64,000 bases of DNA, taken from positions 372,001 to 436,000 of the forward strand of contig CAVOGE010000007.1 in assembly GCA_963695195.1 (NCBI GenBank), in the 5' to 3' direction. The DNA comes from CF-167 sp963695195 (GTDB lineage: Bacteria > Chloroflexota > Limnocylindria > QHBO01). Below are positions 25,567 to 34,473 of the stretch, one piece after another (position 1 is the first letter of the stretch; every line of letters starts with the position of its first letter). The translations under genes and the position numbers were made by a program. The notes under the pieces were generated by a model, which saw only the letters and a list, made by a program, of their open reading frames with translations, did not search any database and was not told the DNA's origin.

Positions 25567-26808
25567 CTACATCGGCGCAGCAACCGCCTGCCCGGTCTCG
25601 AGCAGCTCCTTCATCCCGCCCAGGATCGTCTCCCAGCCGCCGCTGGTGTAGTCCAGGTCGCTGGCCCACGGCCCATGTGGACGATCCTGAGACGAGCAGC
25701 GGTCACCGATCGGGGTGATCTCCCACTCGATGCGCGATGGCACCTCGGCCGCCGCCTCAGCCTTATGGACGATGTGGAAGGTGTGGACCAGGCGTCGCGG
25801 CGGGTCGATCTCCAGGATCTCACCGTCGAGGTAGACCTCGCCGTCGGGGGACTCGCTTGTCCAGCGCGAGCCGACCCGCCAGTCGGAGATGCTCAGTGCG
25901 CCGTGCCAGTACTTGCGCGTCTGCTCCGGATCGGTGAGCGCCTTCCACAGACGCTCGGGGGTGATCGCGATCTCGATTTCGTAGATGTGTTCCGGTGCGG
26001 TCATCGGTGCCTCCTTCCTCTGGGGCGTGGCGTACATCAGCGAGCCAGGGGTGGTCAGCAGCTCGCCGGTCTCGAGCCAGGTCTTCAGGCCGGAGAGGAT
26101 CATCGGCCAGCCGCCGTACAGCTCCTCGTTGGCGCCCTCGCGCAGGTCGCCGTGGGTGACGAGCAGCCGGCAGGAGTCGCCGACCGCTTCGATCTCCCAG
26201 GTGACCTTCGAGAAGCCCTCGCTCTTGACATCCTCGCTCCAGAGCGCGCGCATCGTCTGGACGAGCTTGCGCGGCGGGTCGACCTCCAGGATCTCGCCCT
26301 CGCCGAGGAGTCCGGGAGCACCTGGCGAACCCATCTCGTAGTGCGAGCCGACCGCCCAGTCCGACGTCTGCCGCGCCCCGAAGTTGTACCTGGCCCGCTG
26401 CTCCGGATCGGTGATCGCCTGCCACAGGCGCTCGGGCGTCGTCTTGATGTAGATCTCGTAGACCTTCTCCATCGGCTTCTCCAATTCACGCTTGAGGCCC
26501 GTCAGCGCGGCTGCCCAGGGCTCGGTGTACTTGCTGACCCATCGGTCATAGATGAGCCGGATGGGGACCGCGTTGAGGTAGTGGAGCTTCCGGCGCCCGT
26601 CGCGGCGGGTGGTGATCAGCCCGGCGTCGGCGAGCACCCGGAGGTGCTTCATGACGCCGAAGCGGGTCATCCCCGGCAGCGCCTCCTCCAGCTCGGAGAG
26701 CGCCTGTCCGTCGCGCTCGCGAAGCGCGTCAAGCAGGGCACGTCGGGTGGGATCGGCCAGGGCTCGGAAGACTTCTCCACGCGGTGACTTTAGGTGACCT
26801 AAGGTCAC
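25567..26808 (-). CDS. ArsR-type HTH - SRPBCC - SRPBCC fusion protein
   Basis: 413 residues: winged-helix ArsR domain at about 10-85 (FRALADPTRRALLDAL, VMKHLRVLADAGLI), then two AHSA1-type SRPBCC domains at about 113-245 and 273-410. ArsR-SRPBCC fusions are common; two SRPBCC domains in one chain are not. A strong AGGAGG (26010-26015) lies 6 nt before an internal ATG at 26004, exactly where domain three begins, so that domain was or still is translated separately. Within it, GDRC-SSQDRPH near 25675-25695 looks like a pair of compensating frameshifts. GTG 26808 lies inside the operator-like repeats. Probable repressor with a lipid- or ligand-binding partner domain. Confidence 0.85.
   Translation of the reverse strand: MTLGHLKSPRGEVFRALADPTRRALLDALRERDGQALSELEEALPGMTRFGVMKHLRVLADAGLITTRRDGRRKLHYLNAVPIRLIYDRWVSKYTEPWAAALTGLKRELEKPMEKVYEIYIKTTPERLWQAITDPEQRARYNFGARQTSDWAVGSHYEMGSPGAPGLLGEGEILEVDPPRKLVQTMRALWSEDVKSEGFSKVTWEIEAVGDSCRLLVTHGDLREGANEELYGGWPMILSGLKTWLETGELLTTPGSLMYATPQRKEAPMTAPEHIYEIEIAITPERLWKALTDPEQTRKYWHGALSISDWRVGSRWTSESPDGEVYLDGEILEIDPPRRLVHTFHIVHKAEAAAEVPSRIEWEITPIGDRCSSQDRPHGPWASDLDYTSGGWETILGGMKELLETGQAVAAPM
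26783..26808. promoter_or_regulatory. Operator-like repeats overlapping the ArsR-SRPBCC start codon
   Basis: Three copies of a GGTGAC-type half-site occur in a row. Two perfect inverted repeats overlap: TTAGGT-G-ACCTAA (26790-26802) and GTGACC-TAA-GGTCAC (26794-26808). The start codon GTG is part of the second. ArsR regulators bind such dyads at their own promoters, so autorepression is likely. Confidence 0.55.
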
Positions 26809-26891
26809 ATGTCAAGACAATGTCATCGGAACCGATCGGTGCGACGCACCGTCACTAGCAGTGTTGCCACCATTGGACGAGGCCCACGCAG

Positions 26892-27293
26892 ATGCTCCGC
26901 TCCACGACACCCATCATCTTGGCGCTCGGCGCCGCGGTACTCATCACTGCCTGTGCGCCTGCCAGGGCCGACGACTCATCCGAGCCGCCGGACCAGGCGC
27001 GCTACGTTCTCGATGTCGGCCCCAACGTCGTCCACGGCGACGGGCCGGGCATCTCGGTGGCTGAGGCCCTGGCCAGGGTCGACAGCCTCGTGCTGGTCAA
27101 CGGCTCGCTGTTTGTCGACGCGGACGGCGTTGTCCTGCTGTGTGACGCGATAGCGGAGTCGTATCCGCCCCAGTGCGGAGGTGATCGCATCGAGGTCGTC
27201 GGACTGGGTCTCAGCGACTTCGAGCTCAAGGAGGCCAGCAGCGTGCGCTGGGCAGAGCAGATCCAGGTAGCCGGCACCGTGCGGTCGCGCTAG
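26892..27293 (+). CDS. Small lipoprotein of unknown function
   Basis: 133 residues. Signal peptide with lipobox LITAC (C21), then an acidic mature part with two cysteines (LLCDAIAESYPPQCGG) that may form a disulfide. Family not recognised. Divergent from the ArsR-SRPBCC gene with 83 bp between them, so the operator there could also act on it. Confidence 0.55.
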   Translation: MLRSTTPIILALGAAVLITACAPARADDSSEPPDQARYVLDVGPNVVHGDGPGISVAEALARVDSLVLVNGSLFVDADGVVLLCDAIAESYPPQCGGDRIEVVGLGLSDFELKEASSVRWAEQIQVAGTVRSR

Positions 27294-27400
27294 TCCTCGA
27301 CGCAACGGTCGCGCGACGCACTTGCGGGCGAGCATCCCGGGCGCGGGCCGGACTATGCTGCATGCATCAGATCAACGGCTTTGCGAACGAGGGCATCCAG

Positions 27401-27790
27401 ATGAGCCACCACGAGAACCGCGCGACCCTGGAGCGGACGATCGCAGCGATGTTCGCCGGAGAGATCGACTCGATGATCGCCGGCATCGCCGACGACGCGG
27501 TCGTCGAGTGGCCGCAGTCGGGCGAGCGGATCGTCGGCAAGCAGGCGTGCAGCATGGTCTTTCGCAACTACCCCGGTGGGTCGCCCACCTACGAGCTTCG
27601 CAGAATCACCGGCGGCGGCGACCTGTTCGTGGTCGAGGCGGTGGGCCACTACGGTTCCGACACGACCTACCTGACGAGCATCGTCGAGTTCCGCGACGCC
27701 AAGATCGTTCGGCAGACCGACTACTTCGGGAGCCCGTTCGAGGCGCCGGGATGGCGGGCGCAATGGGTCGAACCGATGGAGCGCGTCTAG
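27401..27790 (+). CDS. SnoaL/NTF2-like protein
   Basis: 129-residue alpha+beta barrel of the SnoaL-like type: N-terminal helices (ATLERTIAAMFAGEIDSMIAG), then IADDAVVEWPQSGERIVGK and strands ending in IVEFRDAKIVRQTDYFG. Such small cone folds serve as isomerases, cyclases or binding proteins; no catalytic residue can be assigned. ATG 27401 has GAGGG 7 nt upstream. An ATG at 27362 in the same frame is an alternative start. Confidence 0.8.
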   Translation: MSHHENRATLERTIAAMFAGEIDSMIAGIADDAVVEWPQSGERIVGKQACSMVFRNYPGGSPTYELRRITGGGDLFVVEAVGHYGSDTTYLTSIVEFRDAKIVRQTDYFGSPFEAPGWRAQWVEPMERV

Positions 27791-27819
27791 GCCTCGAACA
27801 CGGCCTCGGAATCTCCCGG

Positions 27820-27825
27820 TAGCAT
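27820..27825 (+). promoter_or_regulatory. Leaderless -10 box of the UBP zinc-finger gene
   Basis: TAGCAT, 6 nt, GTG at 27832. Confidence 0.5.
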
Positions 27826-27831
27826 GCGGGC

Positions 27832-28101
27832 GTGAGCCCCGAACCGATCTGCCGCCACCTCGACGGGGTGACGCCCGTCCCGGCCACCGGACGCGGCTGC
27901 GAGGAATGCCTGGCGACCGGCGGCAGATGGGTCCACCTTCGTCGCTGCCTGCACTGCGGCCACGTCGGCTGCTGCAACGACTCGCCGGGACGCCATGCCG
28001 CCGGCCACTTCCCGTTGACCGGGCACCCGGTGATGGAGTCGCTCGAACCGAACGAGGACTGGCGCTGGTGCTTCGTCGATGAGGTCGTCCTGGAAGGTTG
28101 A
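27832..28101 (+). CDS. UBP-type zinc-finger protein
   Basis: 89-residue stand-alone zinc finger of the UBP type (the ubiquitin-tail binding fold of eukaryotic deubiquitinases, also found alone in bacteria). Cys/His ligands are visible in order: CRHL, CEEC, CLHCGHVGCC, then HAAGHFPLTGHPVM. The whole protein is this domain. GTG start from the leaderless box. The next gene starts 4 nt after its stop. Function in bacteria unknown. Confidence 0.85.
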   Translation: MSPEPICRHLDGVTPVPATGRGCEECLATGGRWVHLRRCLHCGHVGCCNDSPGRHAAGHFPLTGHPVMESLEPNEDWRWCFVDEVVLEG

Positions 28102-28105
28102 GCCG

Positions 28106-28606
28106 ATGACGCGCGGAGCCGCGTTCGCGATCCTGGCCATCGTCCTGTTGGCTTGCGCCGGACCCGCTGTCTCGCCGTCGGAGAGCTCCTCGCCCTCGGC
28201 CGCCGCGCACAGCCACGACCCGCTGGCCGATTCGGTGAAGGCCGACCTGACCGATGCCTTCGGCATGACCTTCGCCTCGGCGGGACCGCACCATGAGATC
28301 GGGCGTGCCCCCGATGGCGCAGAGCTCGACCTGGTGGGGCTGCCTGTCGAGGAGATCGTGCTCAGCCTGCCCACCGCGGACCTCGCGGCCGCGATGGCCG
28401 CCGGGCGCGCGTACCTGCCGTACCTGCGTGAGCTGCTCGGCGGCCCGACATCGGCGTGGGACTGGGTGAGCGACCAGCTGGCGTGCCGAGCGGACGCGGC
28501 GTCGGCGTGTGAGCAGCGACTTGCCCGCGCTCATCTGTCCGCCCGCTTCACCTCCAACGGCGTGGGCGAGGGCTTCATCGTGCTGGTGGTGAGCGTCGAG
28601 CCCTGA
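28106..28606 (+). CDS. Small lipoprotein of unknown function
   Basis: 166 residues with a signal peptide and lipobox LLAC (C17), a Ser/Ala/His-rich linker, and a mature part with a short amphipathic helical region (PTADLAAAMAAGRAYLPYLRELL) and two cysteines. Family not recognised. It follows the zinc-finger gene by 4 nt and is probably co-transcribed. Confidence 0.65.
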   Translation: MTRGAAFAILAIVLLACAGPAVSPSESSSPSAAAHSHDPLADSVKADLTDAFGMTFASAGPHHEIGRAPDGAELDLVGLPVEEIVLSLPTADLAAAMAAGRAYLPYLRELLGGPTSAWDWVSDQLACRADAASACEQRLARAHLSARFTSNGVGEGFIVLVVSVEP

Positions 28607-28657
28607 GCGATGCCCGGCTGAGCGTGGGCGGTACCGAGGTGTGGCAGACTCCCGCCC

Positions 28658-29332
28658 ATGATCGGTTCGGTACGCGTGGTCGGCACGGGACGGGCGGGCG
28701 GAGCCATGGCTGCGCGTCTTCGCGAGCGCGGGCTCGGCGTGACGGCCGGACGTGACGCGCTGGCCGATGCCGACCTCGTGCTGCTCGCCGTGCCGGACGC
28801 GTCGATCGCCGGGGTGGCGGCACGCATCCCCATCGGTCCATGGGTGGCCCATGTATCAGGGGCCACCTCGCTGTCTGCCCTCGATCCACACCAGCGCCGC
28901 TTCTGCGTTCACCCGCTCCAGACCCTCACCGTCGCGCGCGGCCCCGAGCAGCTCGACGGCGCATGGGCCGCCGTGACCGCAGAGAACGAGGAGGCCGCCG
29001 CCGCCGCCAACTGGCTCGCGAAGACGCTTGGGTTGCGTCCGTTCCCGCTGGCCGATGCCGACAAGCCGCTGTACCACGCCGGTGCCGCCATGGCGAGCAA
29101 CTTCCTGGTGACCCTCTACCGTGCGGCCGCCCGCCTGCTGGAGGAGACCGATGCGCCCCCCGAGGCCCTCGTGCCGCTCATGACGCGGACCATTGAGAAT
29201 GGCTTTGCGCTGACCGGACCGATCGCACGCGGCGACTGGAGCACCGTCGAGGCGCACCTGGGCGCCCTCGAGGAACGCGCCCCCGACCTGGTGCCGCTCT
29301 ATCGTGCGCTCGCGGAGGCGACGCGCCGATGA
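28658..29332 (+). CDS. Rossmann/DUF2520 reductase-like protein at the head of the pan operon
   Basis: 224 residues: N-terminal NAD(P)-binding Rossmann fold (VVGTGRAGGAMAARL, LVLLAVPDASI) and a C-terminal helical domain of DUF2520 type (YHAGAAMASNFLVTLYRAA). The layout copies that of ketopantoate reductases. Its TGA overlaps the ATG of panC (ATGA), so it is translated with panC-panB. The missing step between PanB and PanC is ketopantoate reduction, and no panE is visible here, so this protein may supply it. That role is inference from fold and position. Confidence 0.8.
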   Translation: MIGSVRVVGTGRAGGAMAARLRERGLGVTAGRDALADADLVLLAVPDASIAGVAARIPIGPWVAHVSGATSLSALDPHQRRFCVHPLQTLTVARGPEQLDGAWAAVTAENEEAAAAANWLAKTLGLRPFPLADADKPLYHAGAAMASNFLVTLYRAAARLLEETDAPPEALVPLMTRTIENGFALTGPIARGDWSTVEAHLGALEERAPDLVPLYRALAEATRR

Positions 29333-30141
29333 AAATCGTGCGGACAATCGCCGACGTGCGGAGCGCGCTCGCTGAACTTCGCTCGAGCACCGCCACCGTA
29401 GGGCTGGTCCCCACCATGGGGGCACTCCACGAGGGCCACCGGTCGCTGCTGCGCGCAGCCCGCGAGTCCTGCAGCGCGGTCGTGCTGAGCCTGTTCGTCA
29501 ATCCCGCGCAGTTCGGGCAGGCCGAGGACCTGGATCGATACCCGCGCGACGAGGCGGGCGACGCCGAGATGGCCGCCGCGGCCGGCGTGGATCTGCTTTT
29601 CGCCCCGGCCACCGACGGAGATCTACCCCGACGGTTACGACACCTGGGTCGAGCCGGGAAAGCTCGGCACCTTCCTCGAAGGGGTCGCCCGGCCAGGCCA
29701 CTTCCGTGGCGTGGCGACCGTCTGCGTTCGACTCTTCAACATCGTCGAGCCGAACCGCGCCTTCTTCGGTCGCAAGGACGCGCAGCAGGTCGCCGTGGTG
29801 AAACAGGTGGTCCGCGACCTCGGGCTGCCGGTCGAGATCGTCGCCTGTCCCAACGGTGCGCGATGCCGATGGCCTGGCCCTCTCGAGCCGCAACCGGTTC
29901 CTGTCGCCGGAGGAGCACGCGCTCGCACTGGCGCTGCCGCGCGCCCTGCACGCGGGGCTTGCCGCGCATCGGTCCGGCGACGACGCGGTGCGGGCGGCGC
30001 GTCGCATGCTCGATCGTCGAGCCGGGCCTGCGAGTCGAGTACGTCGCCGAGGTGGATCTCGACGGTCCGACCCTGGCCGCGGCGGTCGTGGTCGGATCGA
30101 CGCGTCTGATAGACAATGTGCGCCTCATCGAAGAGGCATAG
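29329..30141 (+). pseudogene. panC: Pantothenate synthetase PanC with three frame breaks
   Basis: Would join pantoate and beta-alanine using ATP. The N-terminus (PTMGALHEGHRSLLRAA, with the HIGH-like GALHEGH, and NPAQFGQAEDLDRYPRD) is intact. The frame then breaks at about 29617 (extra G), 29852 (extra A) and 30015 (extra C). Each insertion adds one base, so the original frame returns for the tail VEYVAEVDLDGPTLA. Residues in the other frames match the family (YPDGYDTWVEPG, FFGRKDAQQVAVVKQ, LALSSRNRFLSPEE). Frame-corrected length is about 269 residues, near normal. Sequencing insertions or decay cannot be told apart here. Confidence 0.88.
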
Positions 30142-30144
30142 CGG

Positions 30145-31037
<893 letters not shown>

Positions 31038-31162
31038 CCCGCGTCCTTTCTACGGGGCGGGTGGGTCGACACGGGGACCGATCGGTTTGCCGCGACGACG
31101 CGCTTCATCCACGACGTGCTCGGTCGTTTCACCGTCAATGCGGAGTCCCCCGGCCCACGAAG

Positions 31163-31606
31163 TCATCCGCTTGGCCGGATCAGCTCCCACGATCCCAGGA
31201 CCGCGACTCCGGCCGCGGCCCACAGGAGGAAGCCCGACGGGTGCCGATAGATCTCGATCGTTAACGGCAGGAGCCATGGTGATTCGCTCGACATGGCCAT
31301 GCTGAACGCAGTAGCCGCCGCGAAATAGCCACCGGCTGCGACCATGGCCATGCCGGCCAATCTCCGGCGTGGCCCGCCCTGGACCACGTATCCGACGGCC
31401 GCCAGCAGCGTCACGATGACAAGTCGGATGCCTGCCTCCACGAGAATCATCGCTTGGTTGGAGAAGGTTGCGCGCGCCTGCTGAATCGGTCCGCCGAGGA
31501 TCGCGTCGGCAGTCCATGCGAGCACCAGGACGAGCGTGCTTAGGCCGAGGCCGAGCAACACCGGACGAGGGTGCATGCCTGTCACGCGACTGGTGAAACC
31601 CGACAC
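31163..31606 (-). CDS. Four-TM membrane protein of unknown function
   Basis: 147 residues with four predicted helices. No family recognised. GTG 31606 is nearly adjacent to the stop of the upstream gene (TGA, one base, GTG), so the two are probably coupled. A later ATG at 31576 (MHPRPVLLG) is an alternative start. Confidence 0.6.
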   Translation of the reverse strand: MSGFTSRVTGMHPRPVLLGLGLSTLVLVLAWTADAILGGPIQQARATFSNQAMILVEAGIRLVIVTLLAAVGYVVQGGPRRRLAGMAMVAAGGYFAAATAFSMAMSSESPWLLPLTIEIYRHPSGFLLWAAAGVAVLGSWELIRPSG

Positions 31607-31607
31607 C

Positions 31608-32069
31608 TCAGTTGCGTCCGAGGGCCGCGAACGTCGCCTGCAGGGCCTTCCATGCCGACACTGCCGGACCTGCTTGGGCTGCGACCGTCAGAAGCTCGCG
31701 ACCGGCTGGGGTTTGCTCAGCCGCCACAAGACCGCCGTCGATATCGAGGAAGTCCATTGGGCGGTCGCGCAGCACCAGCGCGTAGGTGTGCCACTCAGCC
31801 GTATCGGAGTGCAAGGCGTCCCTGAGCAAGAACCACAATCCGGCCTCCAGCCGATCAGCGGTCCGCAACCGTAGGACGACCGCCTCGACATCCCCCGCGA
31901 CCCGGTCAGCCAGGCACGTCCAACTCGCGATCTCGAAGCTCCCGAGGACCGGCCCTGGCAGCGTGTCGGCGAGCCCGACGACGCCAAACCGATCCGGCGC
32001 AGTGGCGTCCCGAATACCGGACATGACGGTAGCGCAAGGATCAGCCCTCCCCACAGTTGCCCGCTTCAT
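31608..32069 (-). CDS. Hypothetical protein
   Basis: 153 residues, no signal peptide or helix for the membrane. Acidic, with a central strand-rich part (VEAVVLRLRTADRLEAGLWF). GGAGGGATCGTT precedes ATG 32069. No family recognised. Coupled to the membrane protein gene that follows. Confidence 0.55.
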   Translation of the reverse strand: MKRATVGRADPCATVMSGIRDATAPDRFGVVGLADTLPGPVLGSFEIASWTCLADRVAGDVEAVVLRLRTADRLEAGLWFLLRDALHSDTAEWHTYALVLRDRPMDFLDIDGGLVAAEQTPAGRELLTVAAQAGPAVSAWKALQATFAALGRN

Positions 32070-32120
32070 AACGATCCCTCCGCAACTTGTGACAAGGCTG
32101 CTCGGGAGATGAACGCCTGC

Positions 32121-32213
32121 CTAGAGCCAAAGGTCACCGAGCGGCGGGAAGGCCGCCAGGAAGGCGCCGGGCGACATCGCCGGCGCGGTTCCCAGGAAAG
32201 CGGTGTCCGTCAT
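32121..32213 (-). CDS. Possible 30-residue peptide
   Basis: Short reading frame with an unusually good ribosome site (GGAGGGG) 2-4 nt before ATG 32213, downstream of the P1 peptidase gene. The peptide starts MTDTAFLGTAPAMSPG and is hydrophobic. It may be a real small protein, or the start of a gene that has been cut short. Confidence 0.25.
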   Translation of the reverse strand: MTDTAFLGTAPAMSPGAFLAAFPPLGDLWL

Positions 32214-32291
32214 CTCCCCTCCGAAAGGCAGTGCCCGGTCCCCGGCAGACGAGCAGGCCGCGTTCGAGGCGGGCTTCGAGGGGAAGTAGCC

Positions 32292-33241
32292 CTACTCGGT
32301 CGTCACGCTGCGCTCGATGGCGGTCCGCAGCGCCTCCACCGCCGCCACCCCGATCTGCGGCAGTCCCGCGAGCCCGTCTGGCGCCGGCCCGCGCCCCGTG
32401 GAGAGGGCGAACACCGCGTCGCCGTCCAGCAGGGTGTGGACCGGCGAGATCGCCAGCGCGAGCGCGTCGTGCGCCTGGGCGGCGAGTCGGTGGCAGGCGT
32501 CGCGGTCGAGCGCGGCATCGGTCGCGACCACGGCCAGCGTCGTGTTGGCGCCGGCCGGCGGCACCGGCGCGGTGAGCGGAGGCCCGAGCAGGAGCGCGAT
32601 GGCGTCCAGGTAGCCCTCGGCGCCGCCGCGCGCGCCCGCGAGCACCTCCCCGTTGCGGCCGATGACGTTGCCCACGGCATTCGTCACCACGAGCGCTCCC
32701 ACTACGACGCCGCCCGGCAGCCGGATGGCCGCGCTGCCGACGCCCCCTCGGCTGGCCCGATCGGGGCCGCCGAGCTTCCCGACGGTCGCGCCGGTGCCGA
32801 CCCAATGCGGCCCTCCAGCGGGCCGTCGTTCCGTTCCGCAGCGGCGGCGGCGGCCGCACCGGCGGCAGCGTCGGGGAAGGCCAGCGGCGATCCGGGGGCC
32901 AGGTCGAAGATGATCGCGGCCGGCACGATCGGCACCGAGACGACGCCGGTGCGGTAGCCGATCCCCCGCCCTGCGAGGTGGCGCATCACGCCGTCCGCCG
33001 CCGCCAACCCGAAGGCCGAGCGGCCGGCGAGGCAGATGGCGTTCACCCGGTCCACCAGGGAACCGGGGCGCAGGAGATCGGTCTCGCGGGTGCCCGGGGC
33101 ATAGCCGCGCACATCGACGCCGGCGACGGCTCCTCCGTCGGCAAGGATGACCGTGCAGCCGGTCCCCGCGGCGGCATCGGTCCAGTGCCCGACCCCAAGG
33201 CCGGGCACGTCCCGAATCGTGAGCGCCTGGGCGTTGGTCAT
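32292..33241 (-). pseudogene. P1/S58-family aminopeptidase (DmpA-like), frameshifted
   Basis: Ntn-hydrolase-like enzyme of the L-aminopeptidase/D-esterase family, which cleaves itself before the nucleophile. The first part, from ATG 33241, matches well (VPGLGVGHWTDAAAGTGCTV, VDVRGYAPGTRETDLL, GRSAFGLAAADGV). Near 32801 the frame loses one base in a run of G, and continues as VGTGATVGKLGG to VTTE at 32292. The restored chain has about 316 residues, close to normal. The metal or catalytic residues after the break are present (VVTNAVGNVIG, NTTLAVVATDA). ATG overlaps the stop of the GNAT gene as ATGA. Confidence 0.85.
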
Positions 33242-33792
33242 CGGTCATGCACCTCCAGCTCAAAGACGTACTCCAGGCCGTCCTCCGGATCCCACTGCTC
33301 GCCGGTCCGGCGGAACCCGAGCTTGCCGATCAGGTGGAGCGAACGCTCGTTGTCGGGAGCCACGCTGGCACGAAAACGACGGGTTTCGTGGACCCGTGTC
33401 GCCCATTCAAACACGGCACGCACCGCCTCGATGGCGTAGCCGTGACCTCGTGCGTCGGGCATAAGCGTGTAGCCGATCTCGGCCATGCCCGACTCGTCCG
33501 GTGCAGCGTGGAAGTTCAGGTAGCCGATCGCGCGCCGCTCAGTCTCTTCGCCGCTGGGGCGCAGCACGATCGCGCGCAGCAGCCACGGGGCATCGCCCGG
33601 TCGCTCCCGGATCTGCTGCGCGCGCCGGGCGGCAAGGCCGCGCACCTCCTTGGTCCAGTCAGCCGGGACTGTCGCCTCGAGCGCGCCGGCCAGCCCCGTA
33701 CTGTCACCTGCAGCCACCGCGTCCAGCTGCTCGAGGGTAAGCAGGACAAGGTCGAGGCGGTCGGACCTGATAAGAGCGTCCGCTTCGTCCAC
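33238..33792 (-). CDS. GNAT-family N-acetyltransferase
   Basis: 184-residue RimJ/RimL-like acetyltransferase. The CoA-binding motif is ARGHGYAIEAVRAVFEWA, followed by the C-terminal strand-helix VAPDNERSLHLIGKLGFRRTGE. GTG 33792 is preferred over the longer frame because a TACCCT box lies 6 nt before it and the extra residues look non-coding. Operon with the P1 peptidase gene (4-bp overlap). Substrate unknown. Confidence 0.88.
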   Translation of the reverse strand: MDEADALIRSDRLDLVLLTLEQLDAVAAGDSTGLAGALEATVPADWTKEVRGLAARRAQQIRERPGDAPWLLRAIVLRPSGEETERRAIGYLNFHAAPDESGMAEIGYTLMPDARGHGYAIEAVRAVFEWATRVHETRRFRASVAPDNERSLHLIGKLGFRRTGEQWDPEDGLEYVFELEVHDR

Positions 33793-33798
33793 GCCCGA

Positions 33799-33804
33799 AG
33801 GGTA
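33799..33804 (-). promoter_or_regulatory. Leaderless -10 box of the GNAT-P1 peptidase operon
   Basis: TACCCT on the minus strand, 6 nt, GTG at 33792. Confidence 0.45.
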
Positions 33805-33969
33805 CCCGCCACCCCTGCCATTAGGCAGGGGCATCGGCCCCGCCCGATCCTGACCAACGGCCCTACCGACCGAGCGCCCGGTGGCCGACGCTGGCACAAG
33901 CACGGGCCGACCGGCCGATGAGCGACCGGGCGAGCCGCGATCTCAGTGCGAAGCGCAAGGTGGAAGAAG

Positions 33970-34377
33970 ATGCTGAGCAAGAAGATTCTGCTCGCCTACG
34001 ACGGATCGGAGCAGGCCAAGCGGGCGCTGGCATTCGCAGCCGAGCTGGCCACGATGGCCAAGGCGAAGATCGGCGTGGTGAGCGTTGTCCCGGTGCATGC
34101 CGGCCGGATCGGCGTTGATCCATGGGACGACCAGAAGGTGCACAGCGAGGAGCTGCTCGAGGCGCGCCGCCTGATCGCCGAGGTCGGGATCATCCCGCAA
34201 CTGCACGAGCCCTACGGCGACGTCGCCGAGGAGATCGTGCGCACCGCGACCGATGGCGGCTATGACCACATCGTGACCGGCAGCCGGCACCTTGGCCTGC
34301 TGGAGCGGACGTTGCAGGGCTCGGTCTCCGAGGCCGTCGCCACCCGCTTCCCGGCGACGGTGACGATCGTTCACTAG
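33970..34377 (+). CDS. Universal stress protein (UspA family)
   Basis: 135-residue nucleotide-binding stress protein. The N-terminus KKILLAYDGSEQAKRAL and the ATP-binding glycine motif (GSRHLGLLERTLQGSVSEAV, G2xG9xGS type) are intact, so this is an ATP-binding member. ATG 33970 has GGAAGAAG directly upstream. A strong hairpin terminator follows at 34407. Single gene. Confidence 0.93.
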   Translation: MLSKKILLAYDGSEQAKRALAFAAELATMAKAKIGVVSVVPVHAGRIGVDPWDDQKVHSEELLEARRLIAEVGIIPQLHEPYGDVAEEIVRTATDGGYDHIVTGSRHLGLLERTLQGSVSEAVATRFPATVTIVH

Positions 34378-34406
34378 CCGCACCCCCACAACCCGCCAGG
34401 GAGAGC

Positions 34407-34433
34407 GCGCCCGACCCGCTCAGGGTCGGGCGC
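34407..34433 (+). terminator. Hairpin terminator after the UspA gene
   Basis: Perfect 11-bp stem GCGCCCGACCC / GGGTCGGGCGC with a 5-nt loop. No T-run follows, as is usual in such GC-rich genomes. Confidence 0.65.
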
Positions 34434-34461
34434 CGCGGTGCGCGGCCGCGACAGGGTCCCG

Positions 34462-34467
34462 TATGCT
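34462..34467 (+). promoter_or_regulatory. Leaderless -10 box of the PAS-adenylate cyclase gene
   Basis: TATGCT, 6 nt, GTG at 34474. Confidence 0.55.
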
Positions 34468-34473
34468 CCGCGC

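Noticed and set aside
32238..32290. Plus-strand fragment SPADEQAAFEAGFEGK resembling the PanB C-terminus
   Set aside because: Too short, no further similarity upstream, and antisense to the end of the P1 peptidase region; chance cannot be excluded.
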